A DNA stretch of 64,000 nucleotides. It comes from Rhizobium sp. Q54 (lineage in GTDB: Bacteria; Pseudomonadota; Alphaproteobacteria; Rhizobiales; Xanthobacteraceae). The stretch is from the NCBI GenBank assembly GCA_945861895.1, contig CAMAWF010000007.1, forward strand, positions 19,539 to 83,538, in the 5' to 3' direction. Positions 18,016 to 26,910 of this stretch are shown here, piece by piece (positions within the stretch are counted from its first letter, which is position 1; the number at the start of each line of letters is the position of its first letter). The translations under genes were made by a program, and so were the position numbers. The notes under the pieces were generated by a model. The model had not been told where the DNA came from. It saw only the letters and a list, made by a program, of their open reading frames with translations, and did not search any database.

Positions 18016-21000
18016 TGCGCCGCTTCCCAGTTGTCGGCGGCGCGCGCTTTCACCGCGAGCGGCACGGAAAGATGCACGGCCGGATGCGGCGCATCCTCCA
18101 TCACCTTCTTCACCACCGGCAGTGTCCTGGCGACTTCGCGCTCCGGCACTTCGAAGATCAGTTCATCGTGCACCTGTAACAGCATCTGCGCGTTGAGCTT
18201 CGCCTTGGTCAGTTCCGGCTCGATGCGGATCATGGCGCGGCGGATGATGTCGGCGGCGGTGCCTTGCAGCCGCGCGTTGATGGCGGCGCGCTCGTTGAAG
18301 GCGCGGATCGACGCATTGCCGTTCTTGATATCCGGGTAATGACACTTGCGCCCGAACAGCGTGAGCACGTAGCCATGCGCGCGGCAAAATTCCTTGGTTT
18401 CTTCCATGTAGTCGCGGATGCCGGGGAAGCGCTCGAAATATTTCTTGATGTAGGCGCCGGCCTCCTCGCGCGGAATCGAAAGCTGATTGGCGAGACCGAA
18501 AGCCGAAATGCCGTAGATGATGCCGAAATTGATCGCTTTGGCGCGGCGGCGCACGTCGCCCGGCATGTCCTTCACCGGCACGCCGAACATTTCCGATGCC
18601 GTCATGGCGTGAATATCCACGCCATCGAGGAATGCCTTGCGCAGCGCCGGCACGTCGGCGACTTCCGAGAGCAGCCGCAGCTCGATTTGCGAATAGTCGG
18701 CTGAGACGAGTTTGGCGCCCGGCGCGGCGATGAAGGCGCGGCGGATTTTTCGCCCGTCCTCGGTGCGGATCGGGATGTTCTGTAAATTCGGCTCGGAGGA
18801 AGACAGTCGCCCGGTGCTGGTGGCGGCAAGCGCGTAGCTGGTGTGCACGCGGCGGGTGTCGGGGTTGACGTAATTCGGCAAAGCTTCGGTGTAGGTCGAG
18901 CGCAGTTTCGACACCTGCCGCCAGTCGAGAATTTTCTGCGGCAATTCGTGGCCCTGCTCGGCCAGTTCCTCCAGCGCGCGCGCGCCGGTCGACCATTGTC
19001 CGGTCTTGGTCTTGGTGCCGCCGGGCAGCGCCATCTTGCCGAACAGGATGTCGCCGAGCTGTTTCGGGCTGCCGGGATTGAGCGGCTCGCCCGCGAGTTT
19101 CTTGATTTCGTCTTCCATCCCGGCCTGCTTCTGGCCGAACTCGCCGGACAGCCGCGAGAGCACCTGCCGGTCGATCGAAATGCCGCGCCGCTCCATGCGC
19201 GCCAGCACCGTGGGCATCGCGCGTTCCAGCGTTTCATAAACTGTCGTGACATGTTCGGCGGCGAGTCTGGCTTTAAGCGCCTGCCACAGCCGCAACGTCA
19301 CATCGGCGTCCTCGGCGGCGTATTCGCTCGCCTTGTCGATGGCGACGAGATCGAATGTGACCTGCGCTTTGCCGGTGCCCGCGACATCCGCGAAGTGGAT
19401 GGTTTTGTGGCCAAGCCATTTTTCCGCGAGATCGTCCATGCCGTGTCCGCCCTTGCCGGCGTCGAGCACGTAGGAGATCAGCATGGTGTCGTCGTAGCCG
19501 GCGATTTCGATGCCGCGCTGGGCAAAAACCAGCCAGTCGTATTTCAGGTTTTGTCCGACCTTGAGCACGCTGGCGTCTTCCAGCAGCGGCTTGATCGCGG
19601 CCAGCGCCGCAGCTTCCGGAATCTGGCCGGGGCATAGTCCGCCGGCGAACAATCCGCCGGCGCCGCCTTCGCCGCCCTGACGGTGACCGGTCGGCACATA
19701 GCAGGCCTCGTTGGGCGTGACCGCGAGCGAGAAGCCGCACAGTTGCGCCGTCATCGGATCGAGGCTGGTGGTCTCGGTATCGACCGCGACCACGCCGATC
19801 TCATGCGCGCGCGCGATCCAGGCCTTGAGCCGGTCGAGCGACTGCACGGTTTCGTATTTCGAGCGATCGATTTTGCTGCGCGCCGCGGCCGCGCGCGCTG
19901 CGGCGAACGAGATCGGGGTGAGGGCGCCTCTTTCACCTCCTCCGATTCTCTCACTGTCACCCCCGGGCTTGACCCGGGGGTCCATAGGGCCGTCGCTCCG
20001 AATGCTTGGCGTCGTTTCATGGGTGGCTGGGTCAAGTCCGGCCATGACAGTTTGGGAATGGGGAGAGGGAAAAGAAGCGCTTGTGAGCTTGGCGTCCGCC
20101 TCGATTTCTGACGGGTCGATCTCTGCCGCTTCCGCGACGCGGCGCGTCAGCGTGCTAAATTCCATCGCCTTGAGGAAAGCGATCAGGTTTTTGTAGTCGG
20201 GCTCGTGCACTGCAAGCTCGTCGACCGGCACGTCGAGCGGCACGTTCTGATCGAGCGTGACCAGTTGCTTCGAAAGCCGCGCCTTGTCCGCATTGTCGAT
20301 CAGCGTCTGCCGGCGCTTGTCCTGCTTGATCTCCTTGGCGCGCTTGAGCAGGGTTTCGAGATCGCCGTATTCCCCGATCAACTGCGCCGCCGTTTTCACG
20401 CCGATGCCGGGAACGCCGGGCACGTTGTCGCTGGTGTCGCCGATCAGCGCCTGCACCTCGATCACCTTGTCCGGCCCGACGCCGAATTTCTCGACGACTT
20501 CCGCCGGCCCGATGCGCTTGTCCTTCATGGTGTCGTACATGGTCACGCCGTTGCCGACGAGCTGCATCAGGTCCTTGTCCGACGAGACGATGGTGGTGGT
20601 GGCCTTGGCTTCGCAGGCAAGCCGCGCATAGGTGGCGATCAGATCGTCGGCCTCGAAGCCCGCCTGTTCCAGGCATGGCACGTCGAAGGCGCGCACCGCC
20701 GCGCGGATGAGCGGAAATTGCGGGATGAGGTCTTCGGGTGCGTCCGGCCTATGCGCCTTGTAGTCGGAATACAATTTCGTGCGGAAGGTCTTTTCCGATT
20801 TGTCGAACACCACCGCGAGATGGGTCGGCCGCTCCTCCGGCTTCATGTCGCGCAACAGCTTCCACAGCATGTTGCAGAATCCAAGCACGGCATTGATCTG
20901 CAGCCCGTCGGATTTGCGGGTGAGCGGCGGCAATGCGTGATAGGCGCGGAAGATGTAGCCGGAGCCGTCGACCAGAAAAAGATGGTCGCCCTTTTTCAGC

Positions 21001-21059
21001 GGGCGGGACTGCGCGCTTGGGTTGGCGGCTGCGGGCTTGGATTTGGCGCGGGTTGGCAT
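18012..21059 (-). CDS. polA: DNA polymerase I, with an in-frame repeat insertion
   Basis: A 1015-residue polymerase, longer than the usual 930-970. Domains: 5'-3' exonuclease (residues about 25-310, LFLVDGSGYIFRAYHALPPL), 3'-5' exonuclease (from about 410, VVAVDTETTSLDP) and polymerase with motif A SADYSQIELRLLS, motif B RRRAKAINFGIIYG and motif C LQVHDELIFEVP. All catalytic motifs are present. Residues 337-369 between the two exonuclease domains are encoded by a 99-base palindromic repeat (19953-20051) that reads TVMAGLDPATHETT...MDPRVKPGGDS; the repeat is an exact multiple of three and keeps the frame. The stop overlaps the start of the permease gene downstream by four bases. Confidence 0.97.
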   Translation of the reverse strand: MPTRAKSKPAAANPSAQSRPLKKGDHLFLVDGSGYIFRAYHALPPLTRKSDGLQINAVLGFCNMLWKLLRDMKPEERPTHLAVVFDKSEKTFRTKLYSDYKAHRPDAPEDLIPQFPLIRAAVRAFDVPCLEQAGFEADDLIATYARLACEAKATTTIVSSDKDLMQLVGNGVTMYDTMKDKRIGPAEVVEKFGVGPDKVIEVQALIGDTSDNVPGVPGIGVKTAAQLIGEYGDLETLLKRAKEIKQDKRRQTLIDNADKARLSKQLVTLDQNVPLDVPVDELAVHEPDYKNLIAFLKAMEFSTLTRRVAEAAEIDPSEIEADAKLTSASFPSPHSQTVMAGLDPATHETTPSIRSDGPMDPRVKPGGDSERIGGGERGALTPISFAAARAAAARSKIDRSKYETVQSLDRLKAWIARAHEIGVVAVDTETTSLDPMTAQLCGFSLAVTPNEACYVPTGHRQGGEGGAGGLFAGGLCPGQIPEAAALAAIKPLLEDASVLKVGQNLKYDWLVFAQRGIEIAGYDDTMLISYVLDAGKGGHGMDDLAEKWLGHKTIHFADVAGTGKAQVTFDLVAIDKASEYAAEDADVTLRLWQALKARLAAEHVTTVYETLERAMPTVLARMERRGISIDRQVLSRLSGEFGQKQAGMEDEIKKLAGEPLNPGSPKQLGDILFGKMALPGGTKTKTGQWSTGARALEELAEQGHELPQKILDWRQVSKLRSTYTEALPNYVNPDTRRVHTSYALAATSTGRLSSSEPNLQNIPIRTEDGRKIRRAFIAAPGAKLVSADYSQIELRLLSEVADVPALRKAFLDGVDIHAMTASEMFGVPVKDMPGDVRRRAKAINFGIIYGISAFGLANQLSIPREEAGAYIKKYFERFPGIRDYMEETKEFCRAHGYVLTLFGRKCHYPDIKNGNASIRAFNERAAINARLQGTAADIIRRAMIRIEPELTKAKLNAQMLLQVHDELIFEVPEREVARTLPVVKKVMEDAPHPAVHLSVPLAVKARAADNWEAAH
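19953..20051. repeat. Palindromic repeat inserted in frame in polA
   Basis: ACTGTCA at 19953-19959 is the reverse complement of TGACAGT at 20045-20051. The interior holds CCCCGGGCTTGACCCGGGG (19961-19979) and GGCTGGGTCAAGTCCGGCC (20024-20042), the hallmark of the dispersed alphaproteobacterial element usually read as MAGLDPA...MDPRVKPGGDS when translated. It is 99 bases long, so it adds 33 residues without a frameshift. It lies in the linker between the 5'-3' and 3'-5' exonuclease domains. Confidence 0.85.
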
Positions 21060-21116
21060 GGCCCGAATGTGGGCCGTCAGCCGGGCTTTATCAATCCGGA
21101 ATGGACGAGCTGTGAA

Positions 21117-22148
21117 TCATTCCGCCGGCTGCAAGGCGGCCCGCTTGGGCGCGAGCCAGAAACGCGCCGGGCGCTCGAACAGGAAGCGCAAAGGCGTTGC
21201 GCGCACGGCCCAATACATCGCCAGCGCGCCGATGACGCCCGCCGCCGTGACGATCAGCGATATCGCGCCGAGGTCGGTGATGAACCCGGTCTTCAGCAGC
21301 ACGGTGCGCGTCGCCGCCATCGGCAGGAAGAAAGCGAGATAGATGACGAGCGAATGCTCGCCGCAATAACGCAGCGGCCGGAACAGACCGTTCATCGCCA
21401 TCAGGGCGGAAATCCGGATCACGGCGGCAGCGCCGATAAATCCGAGCGCGAGCGAGACGAACGGCCAATCGGAATAGCCGTTCCAGACCATGAAGCCATT
21501 GACCACGGCCCACAACGACAGCAGCGCCGCGCCCATGATCGGCTTGTCCTGCGCGCCCTTCGCGAGAGCGAAGATATGCGGGGCCAGGATGTAGCCACTG
21601 TAGAAATAGACGAAGCGTCCGGCGAACTCATCGACGACGGTCCAGCCGGTTGCGATCGGCAGAATTTCCAGCGTGGCGGCGGCAAGCCAGACGATCGCCG
21701 GATGCGCGCCGCGCGTGAGCTTGGTGACGACGAAGAAGATCGGCAGCAGATAGATGAACCACAGCGTGCCGAACGGCTCGACGAAACTGACCAGATAAAA
21801 CTCGGCCGTGGCCGCCGCGCCTTGCTCGGCAATCAGGCCGGGCGCCTTGAAGATGAACTGGATTGTCACCCACAGCACGTAGAAATAGGCGAAGTGCACG
21901 ACCCTGCGGTCAATGTAAGTGCGCCAATCGCGATCGATGACGAGCGAAAGGAACAGGCCCGAGATCATGAAGAAGTCAGGCATGCGGAAAGGCTTGGCGA
22001 ATGCGACAAATGCGTGCATCCAGCCTTCGCGGCCGGCCGCCGCCTCGACGCCCAGCGTGGAGTGCATCATCACAACCATGACGATGCAGAAGCCCTTGGC
22101 GTAATCGACCCAGTCGATGCGGGCGCTGCCGGAATGAGCGTTTTTCAT
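21117..22148 (-). CDS. Acyltransferase 3 family membrane protein
   Basis: A 343-residue integral membrane protein with about ten helices. It begins RIDWVDYAKGFCIVMVVMMHSTLGVE, the family opening with the helix-1 D and the conserved histidine, and continues with FRMPDFFMISGLFLSLVIDRDWRTYIDRRVVHF, the typical R-rich loop after helix 2. Such enzymes acylate exopolysaccharides, glucans or lipids from cytoplasmic acyl-CoA. The ATG at 22146-22148 is chosen because the conserved start lies eleven residues behind it; the frame is open 46 codons upstream, where the sequence is not protein-like. It is divergent from ugd. Confidence 0.83.
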   Translation of the reverse strand: MKNAHSGSARIDWVDYAKGFCIVMVVMMHSTLGVEAAAGREGWMHAFVAFAKPFRMPDFFMISGLFLSLVIDRDWRTYIDRRVVHFAYFYVLWVTIQFIFKAPGLIAEQGAAATAEFYLVSFVEPFGTLWFIYLLPIFFVVTKLTRGAHPAIVWLAAATLEILPIATGWTVVDEFAGRFVYFYSGYILAPHIFALAKGAQDKPIMGAALLSLWAVVNGFMVWNGYSDWPFVSLALGFIGAAAVIRISALMAMNGLFRPLRYCGEHSLVIYLAFFLPMAATRTVLLKTGFITDLGAISLIVTAAGVIGALAMYWAVRATPLRFLFERPARFWLAPKRAALQPAE

Positions 22149-22278
22149 CCCGCCATATTCCCGAAAAGACGTTTCTTTCCTGTTTACGCGGTCACAGAAA
22201 TATCGCTGCAATTGCCGCCCTCGCCACTCGAAACGCCCTCTGCTATGAGACGGCCGCCGGCCCAACGGTCGGATTTGG

Positions 22279-22286
22279 TTAACCAT
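22279..22286 (+). promoter_or_regulatory. TTAACCAT box, CtrA-half-site-like, before ugd
   Basis: TTAACCAT at 22279-22286, 21 bases before the ugd start, matches the half-site that the alphaproteobacterial cell-cycle regulator CtrA binds. Similar boxes precede tadD and cpaB. A single half-site is weak evidence. Confidence 0.25.
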
Positions 22287-22306
22287 TTTTCACGGCGGAC
22301 CCCAAA

Positions 22307-23617
22307 ATGCGCGTTGCCATGATCGGCACCGGCTATGTCGGCCTCGTCTCCGGGGCCTGCTTCGCCGATTTCGGCCATGAGGTGACCTGCGTCGACAAGG
22401 ACGCCGGCAAGATTGCCGCGCTCAACCGCGGCGAGATCCCGATCTTCGAGCCCGGACTTGCCGATCTGATCGCCAGCAACGTCGCGGCCAAGCGGCTTCG
22501 CTTTACCACCGACCTTGCAGAACCGACGGCCGGCGCGGATGCAGTGTTCATCGCGGTCGGGACGCCCTCGCGGCGCGGCGACGGCCATGCCGATCTTTCC
22601 TTCGTGCACGCCGCCGCGCGCGAGATCGCGGCGGCGGTGTCCGGATTCACCGTGGTCATCACCAAGTCCACGGTTCCGGTCGGCACCGGCGACGAGGTGG
22701 AACGCATTATTCGTGCCGCGCGGCCTGACGCCGATGTTGCCGTGGTGTCCAATCCGGAATTTTTGCGCGAGGGCGCCGCGATCCGGGACTTCAAGCATCC
22801 CGACCGCATCGTGGTGGGGGCGGATGACAAACGCGCCCGCGACGTGATGGTGGAGCTCTATCGCCCGCTTTATCTCAACCGCTCGCCGATCATGTTCACC
22901 GACCGGCGCACCGCCGAGATGATCAAATACGCGGCCAACGCATTTCTCGCCACCAAGATTTCCTTCATCAACGAGATTGCGGACTTGGCGGAAAAGGTCG
23001 GCGCCGACGTGCAGGAGATCGCCCGCGGCATCGGGCTGGATAACCGCATCGGCGGAAAATTTCTCCACGCCGGCCCCGGCTTCGGCGGCTCGTGCTTTCC
23101 GAAGGATTCGGTCGCGTTGATCAAGACCGGGCAGGATCACGATTCGCCGCTGCGCATCGTCGAGGCGGTCGTTGCCGTCAACGATGCGCGCAAGCGCGCA
23201 ATGGCGGGCAAGGTGTCGGCGGCGATGGGAGGCAATTTGCGCGGCAAGACAATTGCGGTGCTCGGGCTGACCTTCAAGCCCAACACCGATGACATGCGCG
23301 AAGCGCCATCGGTTCCGCTGATTGGGGCGTTGCAAGGCATGGGCGCGAAAATCCGCGTCTACGATCCGGTCGGCATGGAGCAGGCGAAAAAAGAACTGAA
23401 GGACGTGACCTATTGCGACGACGCTTATTCCTGCGCCGAGAGCGCCGCCGCGCTGGTGGTCGTCACCGAATGGGAACAGTTCCGCGCGCTCGATTTCGCG
23501 CGGCTGAAAAAGCTGATGACCGCTGCCGTGCTGGTCGACTTGCGAAATGTGTACCGGCCGGATGAAGTCAGGCGCCATGGTTTTGTCTACGAAAGCGTCG
23601 GCCGGCCGGCGAAGTGA
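22307..23617 (+). CDS. ugd: UDP-glucose 6-dehydrogenase
   Basis: Oxidises UDP-glucose to UDP-glucuronate in two NAD-dependent steps, supplying uronic acid for polysaccharides. The 436-residue protein starts with the Rossmann motif MIGTGYVGLVSGACFADFGH, has TKSTVPVGTG and NPEFLREG in the substrate domain, and the catalytic cysteine C263 in GPGFGGSCFPKD. The C-terminal domain has LTFKPNTDDMREAPS. The first ATG of the frame is used. The 158-base gap from the divergent acyltransferase gene holds the shared promoters. Confidence 0.96.
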   Translation: MRVAMIGTGYVGLVSGACFADFGHEVTCVDKDAGKIAALNRGEIPIFEPGLADLIASNVAAKRLRFTTDLAEPTAGADAVFIAVGTPSRRGDGHADLSFVHAAAREIAAAVSGFTVVITKSTVPVGTGDEVERIIRAARPDADVAVVSNPEFLREGAAIRDFKHPDRIVVGADDKRARDVMVELYRPLYLNRSPIMFTDRRTAEMIKYAANAFLATKISFINEIADLAEKVGADVQEIARGIGLDNRIGGKFLHAGPGFGGSCFPKDSVALIKTGQDHDSPLRIVEAVVAVNDARKRAMAGKVSAAMGGNLRGKTIAVLGLTFKPNTDDMREAPSVPLIGALQGMGAKIRVYDPVGMEQAKKELKDVTYCDDAYSCAESAAALVVVTEWEQFRALDFARLKKLMTAAVLVDLRNVYRPDEVRRHGFVYESVGRPAK

Positions 23618-23632
23618 ACGCGGCATCGCCCG

Positions 23633-26191
23633 ATGCGCGTCTTCGATAGCTCACTCCCCATCGATGCGGCGCTCGGCGATCTGATCGCCGCGCTGCGCGC
23701 GCATGCTTCGGCGGTTCTCGTCGCGCCGCCCGGTGCCGGCAAGACCACGCGCGTGCCGCTGGTGCTGATCGACGAGCCGTGGGCGAGGGCCAAGAAGATT
23801 CTTGTGCTGGAGCCGCGCCGGCTCGCCGCCCGCGCCGCCGCGTCGCGCATGGCGGCAACGCTCGGCGAAGAAGTCGGCGCCACCGTCGGGTTGCGCGTGC
23901 GTTTCGGCTCGAAAGTGTCGCGCGCAACCCGCATCGAGGTCATTACCGAAGGCATCTTCACGCGGCTCGTGCTTGATGACCCGTCGCTCGACGGCGTCGC
24001 CGCTGTGCTGTTCGACGAATTCCACGAGCGCTCGCTCGATGCCGATCTCGGCCTGGCGCTTGCCCGCGACGTGCAGCAGGGACTGCGCGAAGACCTTAAA
24101 ATTCTGGTGATGTCGGCGACGCTGGAAGCCGCGCGCGTCGCCAGCCTGCTTGGGGATGCGCCGGTGATCGAAAGCGAAGGCCGCGCTTATCCGGTTGCGA
24201 CGCATTATCTCGGGCGCGATGCGCGCGCGCCGATCGAGCGGCAGGTGGCCGAGGCGGTGACGCGCGCCTTGCGGGCCGATCCAGGCTCGGTGCTGGTGTT
24301 TCTTCCCGGCGTCGCCGAAATCCGCCGCACCGAAACAATGTTGAAGGAGCGCGTCAGCGATCCAGCCGTCGATATCGTGACGCTCTATGGCGCGCTCGAT
24401 GCTCAGACGCAGGACCGCGCCATCGCGCCTGCGCCAACCGGGCGGCGCAAGGTGGTGCTGGCGACCTCGATCGCGGAGACTTCGCTGACCATCGAAGGCG
24501 TGCGCATCGTCGTCGATGGCGGCCTGTCGCGCGTGCCGCGTTACGAGCCGGATGTCGGCTTGACGCGGCTGGAAACCGTGCGCGTGTCGCGTGCCGCCGC
24601 CGATCAGCGGCGCGGCCGCGCAGGGCGCACCGAGCCCGGCATTTGCTATCGGTTGTGGGACGAGCCGCAGACCGGGTCGCTTGAGGCCTACACGCGGCCG
24701 GAAATCCTGGCGGCCGATTTATCCTCGCTGGTACTCGATCTGGCGCAATGGGGCGCCGGCGATCCGGCGACGCTTGCGTTTCTCGATGCTCCGCCGGCGG
24801 CGGCATTGAGCGAAGCCAGGACGCTGCTTACCGAACTTGGCGCCCTCGATGCGAGCGGACGGATCACGCAAGAAGGCAGTGCGCTGCGGCGGCTGCCGCT
24901 GCCGCCACGGCTCGCGCGCATGGTGGTCGATGCGGCGGCCGCGGGCGAGGGCATGCAGGCGGCTGAAATTGCCGCGGTGCTGACCGAGCGCGGGCTTGGC
25001 GGCGACGACGCCGATCTGCGGCAGCGGCTCGATCAATTCCGCCGCGACCGCTCGCGCCGCGCGGAGGACGCACGCGGGATGGCGAGGCGCTGGGTGGAAC
25101 TTTCTTCTCCCTCCCCCCTTGCGGGGGAGGGTTGGGGAGGGGGGTCAAAGGAAAATGCACCCCCCACCCGGCACGCTGCGCGCGCCGACCTCCCCCGCAA
25201 GGAGGGAGGTGAAGAAGAATTGTCGCCCGGTGCCTTGCTGGCGCTCGCTTACCCCGACCGCATCGCCAAAAATCGCGGCGGCGGCAAAGGCGTTTTCCTG
25301 CTGGCCAATGGCCGCGGCGCCAATATCGATCCCGTTTCGCCGCTGGCGCGCGAGCCGTTCATCGCAGTTGCCGAGCTGACCGGCACGGCGGCGCAGGGCC
25401 GCATCTTGCTGGCAGCCGCCATTTCGCCGGCGGAGATCGAGGCGCGCTTCGCTGGCCGAATCGAAAACCGCGACGAGGTTTTATTTGACGCAACCTCGGC
25501 AAGCCTGCGCGCGCGCCGCAGCCGCCGGCTAGGCGCGATCACGCTCAATGAGCAGACGGTGCCGGTGCCGGCGGGCGAAGACAGCGCGCGCGAACTGGCC
25601 AGAGGCATCGTTGCGTTGGGCTTCCAACGATTGCCCTGGACCAAGGCGCTGGCGCAATTTCGCAACCGTGTAAGTTTTCTCCGCGGTGCCGAAAGCGATG
25701 AATGGCCCGATCTCGCCGATGCCGCGTTGGCGGATCGAACTGCCGAATGGCTGGAGCCGATGCTGTTCGGCAAGACCGCGCTGGCGCAAGTATCGGCCGA
25801 CGAATTGACGCAGGCGGTCACAGATATGGTGCCGTGGAATTTGCGCCGCCGGCTCGACGCCGAAGCGCCGACGCATTTTGTTGCCCCGTCCGGCTCCAGC
25901 GTGCCGATCGATTACCAAGCCGAGGAAGGGCCGAAACTCTCGATCCGGGTGCAGGAATTGTTCGGCCTTTCCCGCCACCCGGCCATTGCCGGCGGGCGCG
26001 TGCCGCTGGTGATCGAGCTGCTCTCGCCGGCGCAGCGGCCGGTGCAGGTGACGCGCGATCTGCCCGGCTTCTGGCGCGGCAGCTACGCCGAGGTGAAGGC
26101 CGAGATGAAAGGCCGCTATCCCCGGCATCCCTGGCCGGACGATCCCACGACCGCACCCGCTACCCGCCGCGCCAAGCGGCGGGGCGAATAA
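23633..26191 (+). CDS. hrpB: ATP-dependent RNA helicase HrpB, with an in-frame repeat insertion
   Basis: A DEAH-family helicase of 852 residues. Walker A is APPGAGKTT with K37; Walker B/DEAH box is D128-E-F-H131 in LFDEFHERSLDADLGLALA, the form typical of HrpB; SATLE and QRRGRAGRTEPGICYRLW are motifs III and VI. The C-terminal domain includes PTHFVAPSGSSVPIDYQAEEGPKLSIRVQELFG. Residues of about 490-528 (SPSPLAGEGWGGGSK...LPRKEGGEEE) come from a palindromic repeat at 25102-25216, placed in the variable stretch just before the conserved LLALAYPDRIAKNR. It starts 15 bases after ugd and could be cotranscribed with it. Confidence 0.95.
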   Translation: MRVFDSSLPIDAALGDLIAALRAHASAVLVAPPGAGKTTRVPLVLIDEPWARAKKILVLEPRRLAARAAASRMAATLGEEVGATVGLRVRFGSKVSRATRIEVITEGIFTRLVLDDPSLDGVAAVLFDEFHERSLDADLGLALARDVQQGLREDLKILVMSATLEAARVASLLGDAPVIESEGRAYPVATHYLGRDARAPIERQVAEAVTRALRADPGSVLVFLPGVAEIRRTETMLKERVSDPAVDIVTLYGALDAQTQDRAIAPAPTGRRKVVLATSIAETSLTIEGVRIVVDGGLSRVPRYEPDVGLTRLETVRVSRAAADQRRGRAGRTEPGICYRLWDEPQTGSLEAYTRPEILAADLSSLVLDLAQWGAGDPATLAFLDAPPAAALSEARTLLTELGALDASGRITQEGSALRRLPLPPRLARMVVDAAAAGEGMQAAEIAAVLTERGLGGDDADLRQRLDQFRRDRSRRAEDARGMARRWVELSSPSPLAGEGWGGGSKENAPPTRHAARADLPRKEGGEEELSPGALLALAYPDRIAKNRGGGKGVFLLANGRGANIDPVSPLAREPFIAVAELTGTAAQGRILLAAAISPAEIEARFAGRIENRDEVLFDATSASLRARRSRRLGAITLNEQTVPVPAGEDSARELARGIVALGFQRLPWTKALAQFRNRVSFLRGAESDEWPDLADAALADRTAEWLEPMLFGKTALAQVSADELTQAVTDMVPWNLRRRLDAEAPTHFVAPSGSSVPIDYQAEEGPKLSIRVQELFGLSRHPAIAGGRVPLVIELLSPAQRPVQVTRDLPGFWRGSYAEVKAEMKGRYPRHPWPDDPTTAPATRRAKRRGE
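25102..25216. repeat. Palindromic repeat inserted in frame in hrpB
   Basis: The left arm (25102-25130, TTCTTCTCCCTCC...GCGGGGGAGG) and the right arm (25189-25216, CCTCCCCCGCAAGGAGGGAGG then GAAGAA) are near-perfect reverse complements. The centre, CACCCGGC...CGCCGACC, resembles the element after pckA at 11655-11779, so both belong to one family. Read in the hrpB frame it has no stop. Confidence 0.85.
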
Positions 26192-26293
26192 CGGTCGCTA
26201 AAATTCGCCGCATCGGTTTAACGCTTCCCTCACCAATCGAAAAAACTGGCGGGGAGATGGCGCCATATTAAGACGGCTTTGGGCGGAGCTGTG

Positions 26294-26845
26294 ATGTTCT
26301 CGCGCGAACACATTGGAATTTGCCCGATGCGCCAAATCATGCTGCTTGCCGCCGCGCTGCTCGTTCTCGGCGGCGTGGTCGCGCGCTTCGCCGACAAGAG
26401 CGCGTCGCAACCGGCCGTGCAGGCCTCGAACGTCAAGTCGGCGACGGCCGCAGCGCCGCAGCCGGCGGTTTCCGGGCGGACGGCGACCATCCCGCGCGAC
26501 AGTCGCGGCCATTTCCAGGTCGACGGCAACGTCAACGGCCGGCTGGTCGGCTTCATGGTCGATACCGGCGCCTCCGTCATCGCCATGCGCGAATCGGATG
26601 CAGCCAAGGTTGGAATTCGTCCCGTGCCGCGCGACTATACCGCCACGGTCTCCACCGCCAATGGCACGATCAAGGCCGCGCGCGCGGAGTTCAATTCGGT
26701 CGAGATCGGCGGCATCCGGGTCTATAACGTCGCCGGTCTGGTGCTGCCCGACGAGGCGCTGAAGGAAAACCTGCTCGGCCTCTCGTTCCTGTCGCGCCTG
26801 CGGCGCTTCGAATACGCCAATGGCAAGATGGTGCTCGAACAGTAA
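26294..26845 (+). CDS. Membrane-anchored retropepsin-like aspartic protease (clan AA, TIGR02281 type)
   Basis: A 183-residue protein with an N-terminal hydrophobic helix (residues about 15-30, IMLLAAALLVLGGVVA), an Ala-rich linker, and a single aspartic-protease half with the catalytic motif VDTGAS at D90. The flap-like region TANGTIKAARAEF and the ending NLLGLSFLSRLRRFEYANGKMVL fit the bacterial single-domain clan AA family, which works as a homodimer. The ATG at 26294 is chosen over an upstream TTG because GGAG stands five bases in front. Its substrate is unknown. It is followed by the phosphohexomutase gene 65 bases on. Confidence 0.85.
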   Translation: MFSREHIGICPMRQIMLLAAALLVLGGVVARFADKSASQPAVQASNVKSATAAAPQPAVSGRTATIPRDSRGHFQVDGNVNGRLVGFMVDTGASVIAMRESDAAKVGIRPVPRDYTATVSTANGTIKAARAEFNSVEIGGIRVYNVAGLVLPDEALKENLLGLSFLSRLRRFEYANGKMVLEQ

Positions 26846-26910
26846 GCTTTCCCGCGCCCGCCGCTTAGGCTATGCCTCGACGCGCTGATTTGCGCGTTCC
26901 GAGGTTTTCG

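Noticed and set aside
20205..22322. 705-codon open frame on plus over polA and the acyltransferase gene
   Set aside because: Same cause: opposite strand of two supported genes, no recognisable motif.
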